A DNA stretch of 64,000 nucleotides from Symsagittifera roscoffensis (Eukaryota; Xenacoelomorpha; Acoela; Convolutidae): contig NC_087064.1 in NCBI RefSeq assembly GCF_963678635.1, positions 33,022,369 to 33,086,368 on the forward strand, written 5' to 3'. The notes beneath the pieces were generated by a model that was not told the DNA's origin, made no database searches, and saw only the letters and a list, made by a program, of their open reading frames with translations. A program made the position numbers and the translations under genes. Of this stretch, positions 10,786 to 21,879 are shown one piece after another (position 1 is the stretch's first letter; every line of letters begins with the position of its first letter).

Positions 10786-11199
10786 TTACGGCTTTTTGGT
10801 CAAGTTTCTGAGAACCGTATTAGCTTCGCGACCGTGGTGCGCTTCAAACGGTATTATATTGAGGGTGGAATTTTTGGCAAATCTTAAGGCACCAAGGGCT
10901 CTTTCAACCATCCAATCCAAAGGTTCCGGTCTATCCTCCCGGGCATACGTAAGTACTGAATTCTTGATGCTGCCAATCGTGCGTTCGACACATCCTGTTG
11001 CCCTATGATCATTAACTGGCGAGATGAGCATTTCAATTCCCTCTTTATGACAGAATGACCGAACCTCCTTCGATATAAAGTTTGTTTCTTGGTCAACTCG
11101 AATTTGTCGCGGAACTCCGTGTGCAACAATGTATGCTTTTAGAAATTTAATAATTTTATCCGACCGGTTCGAGTTACAGACCGGTTCGACGATGGCCAA
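10786..11199 (-). pseudogene. Gypsy-1 integrase core
   Basis: The frame reads IIKFLKAYIVAHGVPRQIR, then VDQETNF (the block with the second catalytic Asp), then GCVERTIGSIKN with the catalytic Glu, and PFEAHHGR near the end. These are the rve-type integrase landmarks. The first Asp block (QLDFWGP) lies in the preceding frame (11,139-11,951). A frame change near 11,180 separates the two halves, so the integrase is broken. Confidence 0.8.
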
Positions 11200-11951
11200 C
11201 GAGAAAATCGAACCACCGCTACCAAAACATACTTTTTAGACTCCTTCAAGTAGTTATTTGGCCCCCAAAAATCCAGTTGAACCGACTCATTTGGTTCTTT
11301 CTGCTCAAGTATTTTCCCTATATCCCCTTTTGAACACATATTTTTCAAATTCTTACCAGCTAATGTGAATTCTGAACAATTTCCGGCAATAGTTGCTAAG
11401 CTACGGAACATGTACGGGTACCAGATGTTTTTGGCCGCGTCATACATACTCGATTTTCCGTGGTGATAGTAATGCAACCTATTGTTCACCGCCGCTTGCA
11501 AAGTGTTAGGGATAACTAGCCTCTCGTACATCCACAGGCATCCGTCTCTTACATGAAAATCCTGAGTATACTGTGCATAGTACTTACTCATCGCTGCAAC
11601 TTTTGATTGTAACGGAGGGTCTTTACATTTAATCATTTCGATAATGGCTTGTAATTGTGGATCGGAATTATATTGGGATTCTATAAATCGAAGATTCAAC
11701 AATTCGGGAAGTGTGCTTTGTTTACTCACAACCTTACATATTCTCAGGATAACGGACATAACTCGGTTTTCCGGATTAACCGGTGGATAACTTTCACCGG
11801 GGTAAACCGACGGAATGGAAATGATGGTGTTAGTTTTAGTGCTTCGGACTTCTGTTGTAACCGCTTGCATATCCTGATCAATCTCCTCTATTTCATCGCT
11901 ACTACTAATGCTGGGGTGTCGTTCCAATAGTTTCCTGATTTTTCTCTCCAT
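11139..11951 (-). pseudogene. Gypsy-1 integrase N-terminal zinc-binding region
   Basis: After a linker the frame shows LHYYHHGKSSMYDAAKNIWYP, then NCSEFTLAGKN. This corresponds to the H-x3-H...C-x2-C zinc module of gypsy integrases, but the second Cys of the C-x2-C pair is replaced (CSEF). QLDFWGP, with the first catalytic Asp, follows at the end. The loss of a zinc ligand is a sign of decay. Confidence 0.75.
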
Positions 11952-12030
11952 AATTGAGTTATATTTTGAATTTTGAATGTTTATTTTGAAGAATTTATGT
12001 AACCAAAGTCAGCTTCAATAATAGTCCCAA

Positions 12031-12882
12031 CTAAACTCCACTAAACTTAATTGACCTGCCGGAAATGCGATTCGTCGCTCTTTGATTGGTCCAATTTCCG
12101 CCGCATGATAGTTTGCCCTCTACCGGTTGTTTTCTATTCGATATATTACAAACGCGTTTATTATTAGTAACCGATGGAGACTCGAGTCTGCCTTTGGAGA
12201 AAGCTTCCTTTTCAAATCCGAGGGCGGATCTAATTCTACTAATTTTTGCCATTCTAAACATACTATCATAGTTGCTGACCGGTTTAGCGTCCAAGCTGGG
12301 GTGCCTCGATAGGTAATCGGCGAGTCCAATTTTCGCTCCGGGTTTGTGCTCCACTTGAAAATCGAACGGTATAAGACGATCTAACCATCTGGTTAATCTA
12401 CTAAACATTGTTTCGTTCTTTTTGTTGTTCCCATTTAGCAATGATACAAGTGCCTTATGATCCGTAACAATTAAAAATTTTCTCCCCAACACATAGTTTC
12501 GAAAATATTCCGCTCCCCACACAACTGCAAGCATTTCTAATTGATTCGTAGAGTACTTTTTCTCTGCGTCGTTTAAGTGACGGGATGCGAAGGATATCGG
12601 CCTCCAGTCGTCGGAGTTTAATTGCTCAAGAACCATTCCGAGCCCGTTATGACTAGCGTCGCAAACGATTCTTGTGTCACAGTGTATATCAAAGTGCCGA
12701 AGTTCTACTATATTAGCCACCTGATTTTGCAGATTCTCGAATGATATTTGACATTCACTATTCCAAATAAATTCGTTTTTCTTGCTTAATAAAGGACGTA
12801 ACGAAACTGATGGTTCCGCGAGTGCTGGATGGTATTTGTGCAGGCTATGAATAGAACCCATAAAGGATTTTAGCTTCGACAC
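12031..12882 (-). pseudogene. Gypsy-1 RNase H
   Basis: Landmarks in order: FMGSIHSLHKYHPALAEP (RT connection), CDASHNGLG (catalytic Asp), STNQLEMLAVVWG (catalytic Glu), VTDHKAL (catalytic Asp), then FQVEHKPGAK and LADYLSRHP at the C-terminal end. This is a typical Ty3/gypsy RNase H. It is in the same frame as the RT at 12,964-13,584, separated by one stop codon. Confidence 0.85.
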
Positions 12883-12963
12883 CGTTTTTGGTGCTTTTAG
12901 CGATTCGATCGTTTCCGTTTTTCGGATTAGCGGTGTGATTCCGGTACAAGTTATTTTATGCCC

Positions 12964-13584
12964 TTACCATTCACATTCTTTCCGCGCAAATTGGCATTTA
13001 GTAAGCTTAAGCGGCATATTCTCGCGATCTAACTTCCGTAAGATTCTTTCGACCGCCGAGATATGCTCAATTTCAGTGCCTTTGGTGACCACCAAAATGT
13101 CGTCGATAAAAGCTTGCGCCTGCGGAAATTCCGAAAGGATCGTATCCATCACTCTTTGAAATTCCGCTGGCATGGTTGTAAGGCCGTAAAACCCTGTTTG
13201 AAAACGATACGTGCCCGTTGATTTTCCTCCCACCAGCGAAAAATTGCATTGGACGCTCGTTTCCAGGCCAAGTGGTAATTGCCCGTACGCATATGTAAGG
13301 TCCATAGCAGAGAAATATACATTTTTTGGTTTCCGTTCGCTTATGGTTTGTCCTACCGTGTCCATGAGCTCTTCAATATTCGGCATTTGGAAATTATTCT
13401 TGTGGACTTGCTTGTTCAACTCTCGGGATTCTAGAGCTAATTTCACTGATCCGTCCTTTTTCACCGTTATTACAAACGGGGAAACAAAACACTTGTCCGA
13501 GCGTTCTTTCAGTTTTTCGATGTGCCCTTGCCGTAAAAGTTTATTAATTTCCTTATCGACCTTATCCTGCAATGTGATGGGCAT
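12964..13584 (-). pseudogene. Gypsy-1 reverse transcriptase
   Basis: The frame starts in the RT fingers (VDKEINKLLRQGHIEKL, SPFVITVKKDGSVKLALES). It carries the first catalytic Asp in AMDLTYAYGQLPL, the GFYGLTTMPAEFQRVMD helix, and the active-site box AFIDDILVV. It ends at TAA directly after ECEW, where gypsy RTs normally continue with a Leu-Gly, so a single base change probably created the stop. The N-terminal part of Pol, protease and gag are missing. Confidence 0.85.
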
Positions 13585-13630
13585 TTTCCGTTCTTTTTGT
13601 TGAATCGGCGTTAACGTTTCGAAAATCCGC

Positions 13631-14070
13631 GTGTACCTTATACAAGATCACTCTGATATTTGCGCTAGATCACTCTGATATTTGATTAGCCTATTCTAGA
13701 TGTGGTAAGAAAATTGGTTTGAAGAGAACTATATATATTTGGTTTGAAGAGATATTTTTGGGAACCTTCTTCTGAATATGGCAGCAATGGACTTCGCTGA
13801 TATTTTCGCTATATGTGCGTTAAATGAAGGCCTTCTGTCACTCTGCGCTTTTACTACCTGCGCTTTTTCTTCCCCAAAATTTTTATCCGCGTTTCAATTT
13901 ACCAATTATTGAAATCTTGTGACACTTTGTTATACTGAATTGCGATTTTTCTCTGACCATTAAAGAAAATTGAAAAAAGTCCATTAAAATTTGGATGAAC
14001 GAATGTTTAAGGAAAACTAAATTATTAGATCCACCTTTATGACTAACAGATCCACCTCTATGACTAATCA
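13631..14070. other. Spacer with two short tandem duplications
   Basis: This separates Gypsy-1 from the Gypsy-2 array. AGATCACTCTGATATTTG is repeated twice near 13,645-13,685. A 23-bp unit containing AGATCCACCT and TATGACTAA is repeated twice near 14,028-14,070. On the minus strand the second repeat contains AGAGGTGGATC, a weak purine tract just past the end of the Gypsy-2 tail. No LTR matching the other end of Gypsy-2 was found here. Confidence 0.5.
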
Positions 14071-14707
14071 AAGTGACCCTTTGTCAAAACCTGATCTGCT
14101 AAAAGATTCCAGTCTTCTGTGACTATGTCACGGCTTTGAAACGTCTCCAGTATCTTTTCTGCTGAACTATTGTGAGTGATTTCCTTACTTTTATCCTTCT
14201 TTTCTTTTCTAGGAGTGGATGTACTGAAAGTACAGGCTTTCGCTGGAGATGACAGTTTGTTCGTTTCTTCCTCATCTGCCTGGTTTCTCTGGCGTACTGT
14301 TGCGGCAGCTTTCTGTTTCCTAGCCTTCTTCCCAGCACCATTGGGTTCTAAGCCACCTGCGTTTCCCAGCACTGGACCGGCATTGTTAGGTTTAGCTCTC
14401 TTTACGGCCAAATTAAGGCCTCCGTTCACCTCTATTTCCTTCGATGTTACATTTTGTTGACTATCTGGTAGTGCTCCGCTGCATTCTCCTAGTTCGACCG
14501 TTTTTGTATCTCAGGCATTTCTTCGGAGTCGCTGTTCGTTTTCCTTGACCCGCCTTCCTCTTTCTTTGACTTCAATTTCGGCTCATCTCCATGTGGGCTT
14601 CGTCTAGATTGATCCTTTTTCGGGTTTTTATCCCTCAGATCACTGGTGTCGGTTTTTGATTGGGCAATGTCGCTCAGTGTGTGGAGTTTCCGATTGTACT
14701 TACCCAT
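14071..14707 (-). pseudogene. Gypsy-2 unit A tail (3' accessory frame)
   Basis: Two frames (14,489-14,707 and 14,064-14,429) lie downstream of integrase. The second is Ala/Asn/Lys-rich with a basic stretch (GAGKKARKQKAAATVRQRNQ). No known domain was recognised. It may be the Pol C-terminus or a small accessory protein. The left end is the true element side: sequence beyond 14,090 is not gag, unlike in units B and C. Confidence 0.5.
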
Positions 14708-15842
14708 TCAACGGGTTTGTTAACGCCTGTCCATTCTTTCTGCCCTCATCTTTTCTCATTAGGTTAGTCAAACTTGGTTCTACCTCCTCGGGCTTATCCT
14801 CGATGAAACCGTATTCCCACGGATATAAGAGCTCTTTCCTTAAATCTTGGTTTATAGTACTCGTTTCGTCAACTAATCTTTTAATATCGTTAGCCGACGT
14901 ATCCCTACTGGTCGTGTTCCAACGAGCGTTTGCTACTAATAATGTCCTCAGTGCTTTTGCCCGGTCTCTGTTTTTAGCTGACTCTACTTCCGACTTGAAC
15001 GTAGGACTGACTTCTCTACTGTTTTGGCCCTTTCGTACGATTTTGACGTTATAGCGTGACTGGTCAACCAGTCTTTTCAATTGTGATGCGGTGAGGGCTG
15101 AACGCTCCAGGTGTTCCTTATCTAAACGATCATAGTTTTTAATGAACTTTTCCCTTAAGCTTTTGTATTCTGTTTTTGGAAGTCGTCCGAAATGTGCTTC
15201 GAATGGGGAGCATTTTATAGTTTTTTGCTTGCTCCACCTAAGATCTCGAATTATCGTGCTACGAGCAAGTTTCATTGATGTGACTTTTCCATCCAATAAC
15301 TTAACTCCCAGTCTTCGTTTGATGGTTTGAATGGTTCGGTCAACCAGGCCACATCCCTGTGATCCCCTACTGGACAGAATGTTTGTTCGATATTGTATTC
15401 AGTACAGAACTTTTTCATTGTTTTGCATTTAAATCCCGAGAACTGATCAGTTCTTCTTGATTCAGGTATTCCGTGTGTATCAATATAAGTACGCAGAAAT
15501 TTCACCGACGAATTTCCCCCAGTCGATTTTGTAACTTTTATTGAAGGAAATTTAGAATATCTATCTATAGCTGTAAGCAGGTAGATTTTCTTCCCCCTTT
15601 TTATCTTCTAAGGGGCCCGCATAATCTAATTGCAGTTCCTGCCCCGGCTGCGTGAGCAGTGTAAGTGGTTTTGACGCATTTTTTGGTATAATATATTTAA
15701 CGTTCTTACCATAGCGAGTACAGCTACGACATTCCTCTGCCATGCTCACAATATCTTTGTGCATATGTGGCCACCACAGGTATCGAGATACGTCCAACAT
15801 GGCTTCTTGTCCTAGGTGGCCTCGGTGAATTCGTTTCAACAT
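14700..15842 (-). pseudogene. Gypsy-2 unit A integrase, frameshifted
   Basis: Zinc module HRGHLGQEAMLDVSRYLWWP...CRSCTRYGKN at 15,561-15,842, with ELQLDYAGP carrying the first catalytic Asp. Core continues at 15,272-15,505 (LRTYIDTHGIPESRRTDQ, second Asp). It ends at 14,700-15,296 (PFEAHFGRLP and an acidic/basic C-terminus). The three parts are in different frames. At the position of the third catalytic residue the best frame reads LVDRTIQTI, so Glu appears replaced by Asp. Integration activity is not expected. Confidence 0.8.
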
Positions 15843-15897
15843 TTCAGGAAGCAGTTGTCCTGGATCGGCTAGTCGCCCATCTACTACGATATATCGT

Positions 15898-16413
15898 CTA
15901 CAACGGCAATTTGATGCCAGAGTGAATTCGTATAGGGCCCATCATCTCGAATGAGTGGCGATCTTTCCGTTCTATCACTCTCCTTAACCTGTCCATCCAT
16001 GTATCCTCCGTTGTTAGTTCGGAAAGTAGGTTTCGATCAAAAAGCTTCGACAAGTTGTGCAGGTTATTGTCTTCTAGTTGTTCAGCTTGTCGGATTTCGT
16101 CTTTTCTGGATTTCCTATCGCTTTTCCGTCCCCCAACTAGACTAATTTCAGGGCTTGATATGGAGCTGTCGGCCGTAATGTCCACTTCTAAAATTTTCGA
16201 ATCGTTTCTTTCCGGTATGTTCTTCTGTGGACTAGACATTTCTGTTGACGCTTCTAGCTCCAGCAAACTCCACTGTATTACTTTGTCTGCCCGTTCTGAC
16301 CCTAATAATTCCCAGAAGGATCTAATACTTTTGGGCTCTGACTGTGGGGTCCCTGAATGTGTTGGTGTTGATGTTGATTGTCCTGAATCTCTTCTCTGGT
16401 TAGCGTTATCCAT
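15898..16413 (-). pseudogene. Gypsy-2 unit A RNase H-integrase linker
   Basis: A 171-residue Ser/Asp/Glu-rich frame lies between RNase H and the integrase zinc module. Its C-terminal part (LLSELTTEDTWMDRLRRVI) resembles the sequence that precedes integrase in gypsy elements. It then shifts frame into the zinc module. No enzymatic motif. Confidence 0.5.
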
Positions 16414-16419
16414 TTTCCG

Positions 16420-17430
16420 CTATTCAACCTGTGGTATATCGTCTTCTGAACTGTCTGATTCATGTCCTCGTTGTAGTGTTGTCGTTCTCCGGTACGTCGT
16501 TTCAGTCACTTGTTCCAGCATTTGATTTCTATTTTGTTCTCGTTCAACTATGTTTATGGTCTTTCTCGGTTTTTCCTCCATTCTACTTTTTCTTTCTTGA
16601 TATTGTTTTCTAGTATCGTCGACCGATTGTTTGCAATGAAAAAGTTTGCTTAAAGTGTTTGGGTCACAATTTGAGAGACGTGAGTTTTGACCGTTTTCGT
16701 TCCGGTCGAGCCCTGTTTGTTTTTGAACAGAACTGTTGTTATAGCAACCGCGGGATGACGCATCGTTTAATTCGTCCAATGTGTCCCTCAACCCAGAATG
16801 TTTTAGAATATTTTCATTCTGATTTGTGTTTACTGTATCGTTTAGCCGACTGCTTAAGCACTCGAGTGCTTTATGAAAACATTCAATCGACGCGACAACG
16901 AATTTTTCATCTAAGTATGTCTCTGGCCACGGTTCCCCGCTCGGCTCTCTTGACATATAGTCCAGAATCCCCATGTCTTTACATGGTATATGTACCACTC
17001 TAAATTGGTAAGGTAATAGCCTATCTACCCACCTAGTGAGTCGAGATTGGTACGTTTTGTTAGATTTATATTCTCCTAGTGCTGATGTAAGAGCTTTGTG
17101 GTCTGTAGCTAATATGCATTCTTTTCCCAGTAGATAGTGTTTAAATCTATCTACCGCCCAAACTACTGCGAGCAGTTCTAACTCGTTTGTCGAATACTTC
17201 TTTTCTTGAGTGTTAAGATAACGTGATGCGAACACAATAGGTACCCATTCGTTATCATCTGTTTTCTGTTCTAAAGTTGCTCCGAGGCCACTGTGACTTG
17301 CATCACACTTTACTCGAGTATCCTTTTTGGGGTCATAGTAATGAATTTGTGCGATCTTTGCCACCGCGTTTTTTATTTCTTCGAAAATCAAAGAGTGCTG
17401 TTCCCCCCATTCAAATTTTTTCACGGGCAA
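16420..17430 (-). pseudogene. Gypsy-2 unit A RNase H
   Basis: VKCDASHSGLGATLEQ (Asp), STNELELLAVVWAV (Glu), ATDHKALTSAL (Asp), then FRVVHIPCKDMGILDYMSREP give the full set of RNase H landmarks. A long low-complexity C-terminal extension (residues about 185-336, Asn/Arg/Gln-rich) follows. The frame overlaps the RT frame by 10 bp after a frameshift in an A-rich stretch near 17,430. Confidence 0.85.
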
Positions 17431-18309
17431 TTTAATTTTTTCATCTTCCTTTTCTCGTTTTCTTCTCTTAACAGTGGTCTGAGCTGATCGGTTAAGCTGG
17501 CAGCGTTAGAAATGAATTTAAAAAGATGGTTAATGCTACCCATAAACGATCTTAATTGTTTTAGAGACTTCGGGTGTTGCACTTTTAGTATTGCCTCTGT
17601 CTTGGTGACTTTTGGTGTTATTACTTCTGGAGTAAGTTTGTGAACTAACCAGTTCACCTCTGTTTGAAAAAATGCGCATTTTTCCAAATTTAACGCTAGC
17701 TTTTCATTATCCAATTTCTTTAAAACGTCGGTTACTAGCTGTTCATGTTCGGGTTTTTCCCCCTCTGTTACGATCAGAAAGTCATCAAGAAAGCAGAAGG
17801 TGTTTTTTGCATGATTTAGTGTTCGATCCATGGTTTTTTGAAATTCTGCTAGTCCGTAGAACCCGGTTAGAAGCCTATATGTTCTTGATGCCTGCCCACC
17901 CACTATGTTAAAGTTACACTGCTTATCTGTTTCAGCAATTTGGTCTAATTTGACCATAAGCATATTTCAGATCCAATACCGTGAAATACAACGTACCGGC
18001 TGTTTTGGCAGTTACTATTTGACTTACTCCATCCAATAATCCACCAACATTCGGCATCTGATATTTGTTGTTATACAGTTGCTTATTTATGAGTTTTGCA
18101 TCTAACGCCAATTTAATGGAACCGTCTTTTTTTACGGTAACTACTATTGGAGCAATGAAGTCACTTGTGCATTTGTCAAGTTTTGTTATATGACCCTCTG
18201 ATAACAACTTCGATAGTTCTGCTTGAACTTTTTCTTGTATATGTATAGGATTCCTCCTACCTTTTTCTTGAATGGGGCATAGTGGGTATTTTAATTTTGT
18301 GTTAACCAC
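17421..18309 (-). pseudogene. Gypsy-2 unit A reverse transcriptase, frameshifted
   Basis: The first frame (17,932-18,309) contains APIVVTVKKDGSIKLALDAK and VLDLKYAYGQI with the first catalytic Asp. After a frameshift near 17,950 the second frame (17,421-17,963) contains TGFYGLAEFQKTMD and the active-site box CFLDDFLIV. Compared with Gypsy-1 (GFYGLTTMPAEFQ) four residues are missing after GFYGL. The same deletion is in unit C. Confidence 0.85.
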
Positions 18310-18506
18310 GTGATTTTTTTATTCCTCTTTTCGATCAAACAGGGACTGGAACTTTTGGTAAAATTGATGCTTCATACCTTCCGACTGCTCGCACAGTAGC
18401 ACGTCAAATCTGGATTTTTGTGAAAGTGCTGACTTCTGTGACGTCTGTATTCCCAATTTTCACTGTAAATCTAATCCCACAATACATCGTGCTCGGCGTA
18501 CTGTCA

Positions 18507-19112
18507 CTAATAACGATTCGTCTTGCACTTCCCATCCGCTGACCTTATACTAGTACATAAAGCTCCTAGTATTTGAATTGGTTGTTTGTTATAATCAACA
18601 AACTGTGTCGTCAGGTTCAGTTCTTCAGCTGGGATGAATTTTAACTTTGGAGCTCCCTCCATCAGTTGTTTTGCCGTTGTCCAATTCAGAAACGATATTG
18701 CACTTCCCCTATCGATCGTCATATTTATAATATGTTTGTCGATTCTTACTGACGCCCTCAATGCTTTTATTTGATGTGATTTTGGGTCTCTTCTAATGTC
18801 AGTTTTTCGAATAACCGTTGTATCTTTTATCACACTGTTGTCTTTGACTCCTGATATTATTTTTCCAATTTCTTCAGGCCAATCACGTAACCTGGGTTCG
18901 ACCACCATGATTTCGAAGTCCTCACAGGAATCAAAACTGTGAATTAAGTTGCACTCTTCTTCCGAACTAGAGTTTTCTTCAGTAATCTCGTTCACTTGGT
19001 TCGATCGACACATTTTTGCAAAATGGTTTTGCTTATTACAGCTTTTAAACGTTTTACAGCTAGAGAACTCTTCAGATGTCCTTCCCCAAATGTTCTGCCA
19101 CATGTGGTACAT
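18507..19112 (-). pseudogene. Gypsy-2 unit A zinc knuckle and aspartic protease
   Basis: The N-terminus contains CNKQNHFAKMC, the core of a CCHC nucleocapsid knuckle. About 100 residues later VRIDKHIINMTIDRGSAISFL is the aspartic-protease active-site strand, with DRG where D-T/S-G is expected. That substitution is identical in unit C. The frame ends before the C-terminal protease motifs can be checked. Confidence 0.7.
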
Positions 19113-19409
19113 GGTTTTTTCTGAGTTCTGGTTTTTGTGTCTTTGGTATCGTTTTATTTCTTTTTGATTTGATCCCGATTCGATCTCCTGTAAATCTGAT
19201 TTTTATTTTCAACAGCCATAATTGGCTCCTGTTTTATTTTAATCTGCGACCCAAAAAATTGTCCTCCATTTGAGCTTCCTACTACCGATTTCTGAAATGC
19301 TTGTGTCGTTTGCTAGCTTTGTTCAAATTTAATAGCTCGTTTGAGTACTTCATCTGATGCGAACGTTTCAAATGTCAGTGTATTTTGAAGTGCAGTATTC
19401 TTCATTCGT
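19113..19409 (-). pseudogene. Gypsy-2 unit A truncated gag end
   Basis: Only the last part of gag is present, including the region corresponding to TLTFETFASDEVLKRAIKF in unit C. It stops abruptly at 19,409, where the tail of unit B is attached. Confidence 0.7.
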
Positions 19410-20021
19410 CAAAAACTGATCTGCTAAAAGATTCCAGTCTTCTGTGACTATGTCACGGCTTTGAAACGTCTCCAGTATCTTTTCTGCTGAACTATTGTGA
19501 GTGATTTCCTTACTTTTATCCTTCTTTTCTTTTCTAGGAGTGGATGTACTGAAAGTACAGGCTTTCGCTGGAGATGACAGTTTGTTCGTTTCTTCCTCAT
19601 CTGCCTGGTTTCTCTGGCGTACTGTTGCGGCAGCTTTCTGTTTCCTAGCCTTCTTCCCAGCACCATTGGGTTCTAAGCCACCTGCGTTTCCCAGCACTGG
19701 ACCGGCATTGTTAGGTTTAGCTCTCTTTACGGCCACATTAAGGCCTCCGTTCACCTCTATTTCCTTCGATGTTACATTTTGTTGACTATATAGCTGGTAG
19801 TGCTCCGCTGCATTCTCCTAGTTCGACCGTTTTTGTATCTCAGGCATTTCTTCGGAGTCACTGTTCGTTTTCCTTGACCCGCCTTCCTCTTTCTTTGACT
19901 TCAATTTCGGCTCATCTCCATGTGGGCTTCGTCTAGATTGATCCTTTTTCGGGTTTTTATCCCTCAGATTACTGGTGTCGGTTTTTGATTGGGCAATGTC
20001 GCTCTTTCTATAGATTGCCAT
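19410..20021 (-). pseudogene. Gypsy-2 unit B tail
   Basis: This carries the same two tail frames as in units A and C (19,818-20,021 and 19,368-19,754). The second runs a few codons across the junction into the gag remnant of unit A. Confidence 0.6.
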
Positions 20022-20060
20022 CGCAGCTATTTTTACTGTGTGTGGAGTTTCCGATTGTAC

Positions 20061-21222
20061 TTACCCATTCAACGGGTTTGTTAACGCCTGTCCATTCTTT
20101 CTGCCCTCATCTTTTCTCATTAGGTTAGTCAAACTTGGTTCTACCTCCTCGGGCTTATCCTCGATGAAACCGTATTCCCACGGATATAAGAGCTCTTTCC
20201 TTAAATCTGGGTTTATAGTACTCGTTTCGTCAACTAATCTTTTAATATCGTTAGCCGACGTATCCCTACTGGTCGTGTTCCAACGAGCGTTTGCTACTAA
20301 TAATGTCCTCAGTGCTTTTGCCCGGTCTCTGTTTTTAGCTGACTCTACTTCCGACTTGAACGTAGGACTGACTTCTCTACTGTTTTGGCCCTTTCGTACG
20401 ATTTTGACGTTATAGCGTGACTGGTCAACCAGTCTTTTCAATTGTGATGCGGTGAGGGCTGAACGCTCCAGGTGTTCCTTATCTAAACGATCAGAGTTTT
20501 TAATGAACTTTTCCCTTAAGCTTTTGAATTCTGTTTTTGGAAGTCGTCCGAAATGTGCTTCGAATGGGGAGCATTTTATAGTTTTTTGCTTGCTCCACCT
20601 AAGATCTCGAATTATCGTGCTACGAGCAAGTTTCATTGATGTGACTTTTCCATCCAATAACTTAACTCCCAGTCTTCGTTTGATGGTTTGAATGGTTCGG
20701 TCAACCAGGCCACATCCCTGTGATCCCCTACTGGACAGAATGTTTGTTCGATATTGTATTCAGTACAGAACTTTTTCATTGTTTTGCATTTAAATCCCGA
20801 GAACTGATCAGTTCTTCTTGATTCAGGTATTCCGTGTGTATCAATATAAGTACGCAGAAATTTCACCGACGAATTTCCCCCAGTCGATTTTGTAACTTTT
20901 ATTGAAGGAAATTTAGAATATCTATCTATAGCTGTAAGTTCTGGTTTTTGTGTCTTTGGTATCGTTTTATTTCTTTTTGATTTGATCCCGATTCGATCTC
21001 CTGTAAATCTGATTTTTATTTTCAACAGCCATAATTGGCTCCTGTTTTATTTTAATCTGCGGCCCAAAAAATTGTCCTCCATTTGAGCTTCCTACTACCG
21101 ATTTCTGAAATGCTTGTGTCGTTTGCTAGCTTTGTTCAAATTTAATAGCTCGTTTGAGTACTTCATCTGATGCGAACGTTTCAAATGTCAGTGTATTTTG
21201 AAGTGCAGTATTCTTCATTCGT
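20061..21222 (-). pseudogene. Gypsy-2 unit B gag-integrase deletion chimera
   Basis: On the minus strand, gag-end sequence (21,222 to about 20,938) passes directly into integrase core sequence at 20,937, then on to the integrase C-terminus (20,061-20,657). The joint has AG as shared bases (GTAAG|TTCTGG in plus orientation). The part missing corresponds to about 22,757-26,303 of unit C: zinc knuckle, protease, RT, RNase H and the integrase zinc module. Confidence 0.8.
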
Positions 21223-21834
21223 CAAAAACTGATCTGCTAAAAGATTCCAGTCTTCTGTGACTATGTCACGGCTTTGAAACGTCTCCAGTATCTTTTCTGC
21301 TGAACTATTGTGAGTGATTTCCTTACTTTTATCCTTCTTTTCTTTTCTAGGAGTGGATGTACTGAAAGTACAGGCTTTCGCTGGAGATGACAGTTTGTTC
21401 GTTTCTTCCTCATCTGCCTGGTTTCTCTGGCGTACTGTTGCGGCAGCTTTCTGTTTCCTAGCTTTCTTCCCAGCACCATTGGGTTCTAAGCCACCTGCGT
21501 TTCCCAGCACTGGACCGGCATTGTTAGGTTTAGCTCTCTTTACGGCCACATTAAGGCCTCCGTTCACCTCTATTTCCTTCGATGTTACATTTTGTTGACT
21601 ATATAGCTGGTAGTGCTCCGCTGCATTCTCCTAGTTCAACCGTTTTTGTATCTCAGGCATTTCTTCGGAGTCACTGTTCGTTTTCCTTGACCCGCCTTCC
21701 TCTTTCTTTGACTTCAATTTCGGCTCATCTCCATGTGGGCTTCGTCTAGATTGATCCTTTTTCGGATTTTTATCCCTCAGATCACTGGTGTCGATTTTTG
21801 ATTGGGCAATGTCGCTCTTTCTATAGATTGCCAT
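21223..21834 (-). pseudogene. Gypsy-2 unit C tail
   Basis: Tail frames at 21,631-21,834 and 21,181-21,567 are nearly identical to those of unit B. The distal end is fused to the gag fragment of unit B at 21,222. Confidence 0.6.
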
Positions 21835-21879
21835 CGCAGCTATTTTTACTTTTACTGTGTGTGGAGTTTCCGATTGTAC

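Larger units (their letters stand above)
9333..13630 (-). mobile_element. Gypsy-1: 5'-truncated Ty3/gypsy retrotransposon
   Basis: In minus-strand order: reverse transcriptase (13,584-12,964), RNase H (12,882-12,031), integrase zinc-binding region (11,951-11,139), integrase core (11,199-10,786), and C-terminal tail frames (10,704-10,417 and 10,310-9783). RT-RNase H-integrase is the Ty3/gypsy order. Gag and protease are absent; similarity stops near 13,630. Lesions include an in-frame stop at the RT/RNase H border and a frame change in integrase. Sequence and tail differ from Gypsy-2 and Gypsy-3. Confidence 0.85.

Noticed and set aside
13698-14063. LTR partner for Gypsy-2 starting TGTGGTAA at 13,698
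   Set aside because: Only the first eight bases resemble the sequence at 27,241; the rest is unrelated.
14656-15054. Plus-strand frame with hydrophobic stretches (repeated at 20,038 and 21,857)
   Set aside because: It is opposite the Gypsy-2 integrase C-terminus; repeated only because the element is repeated.
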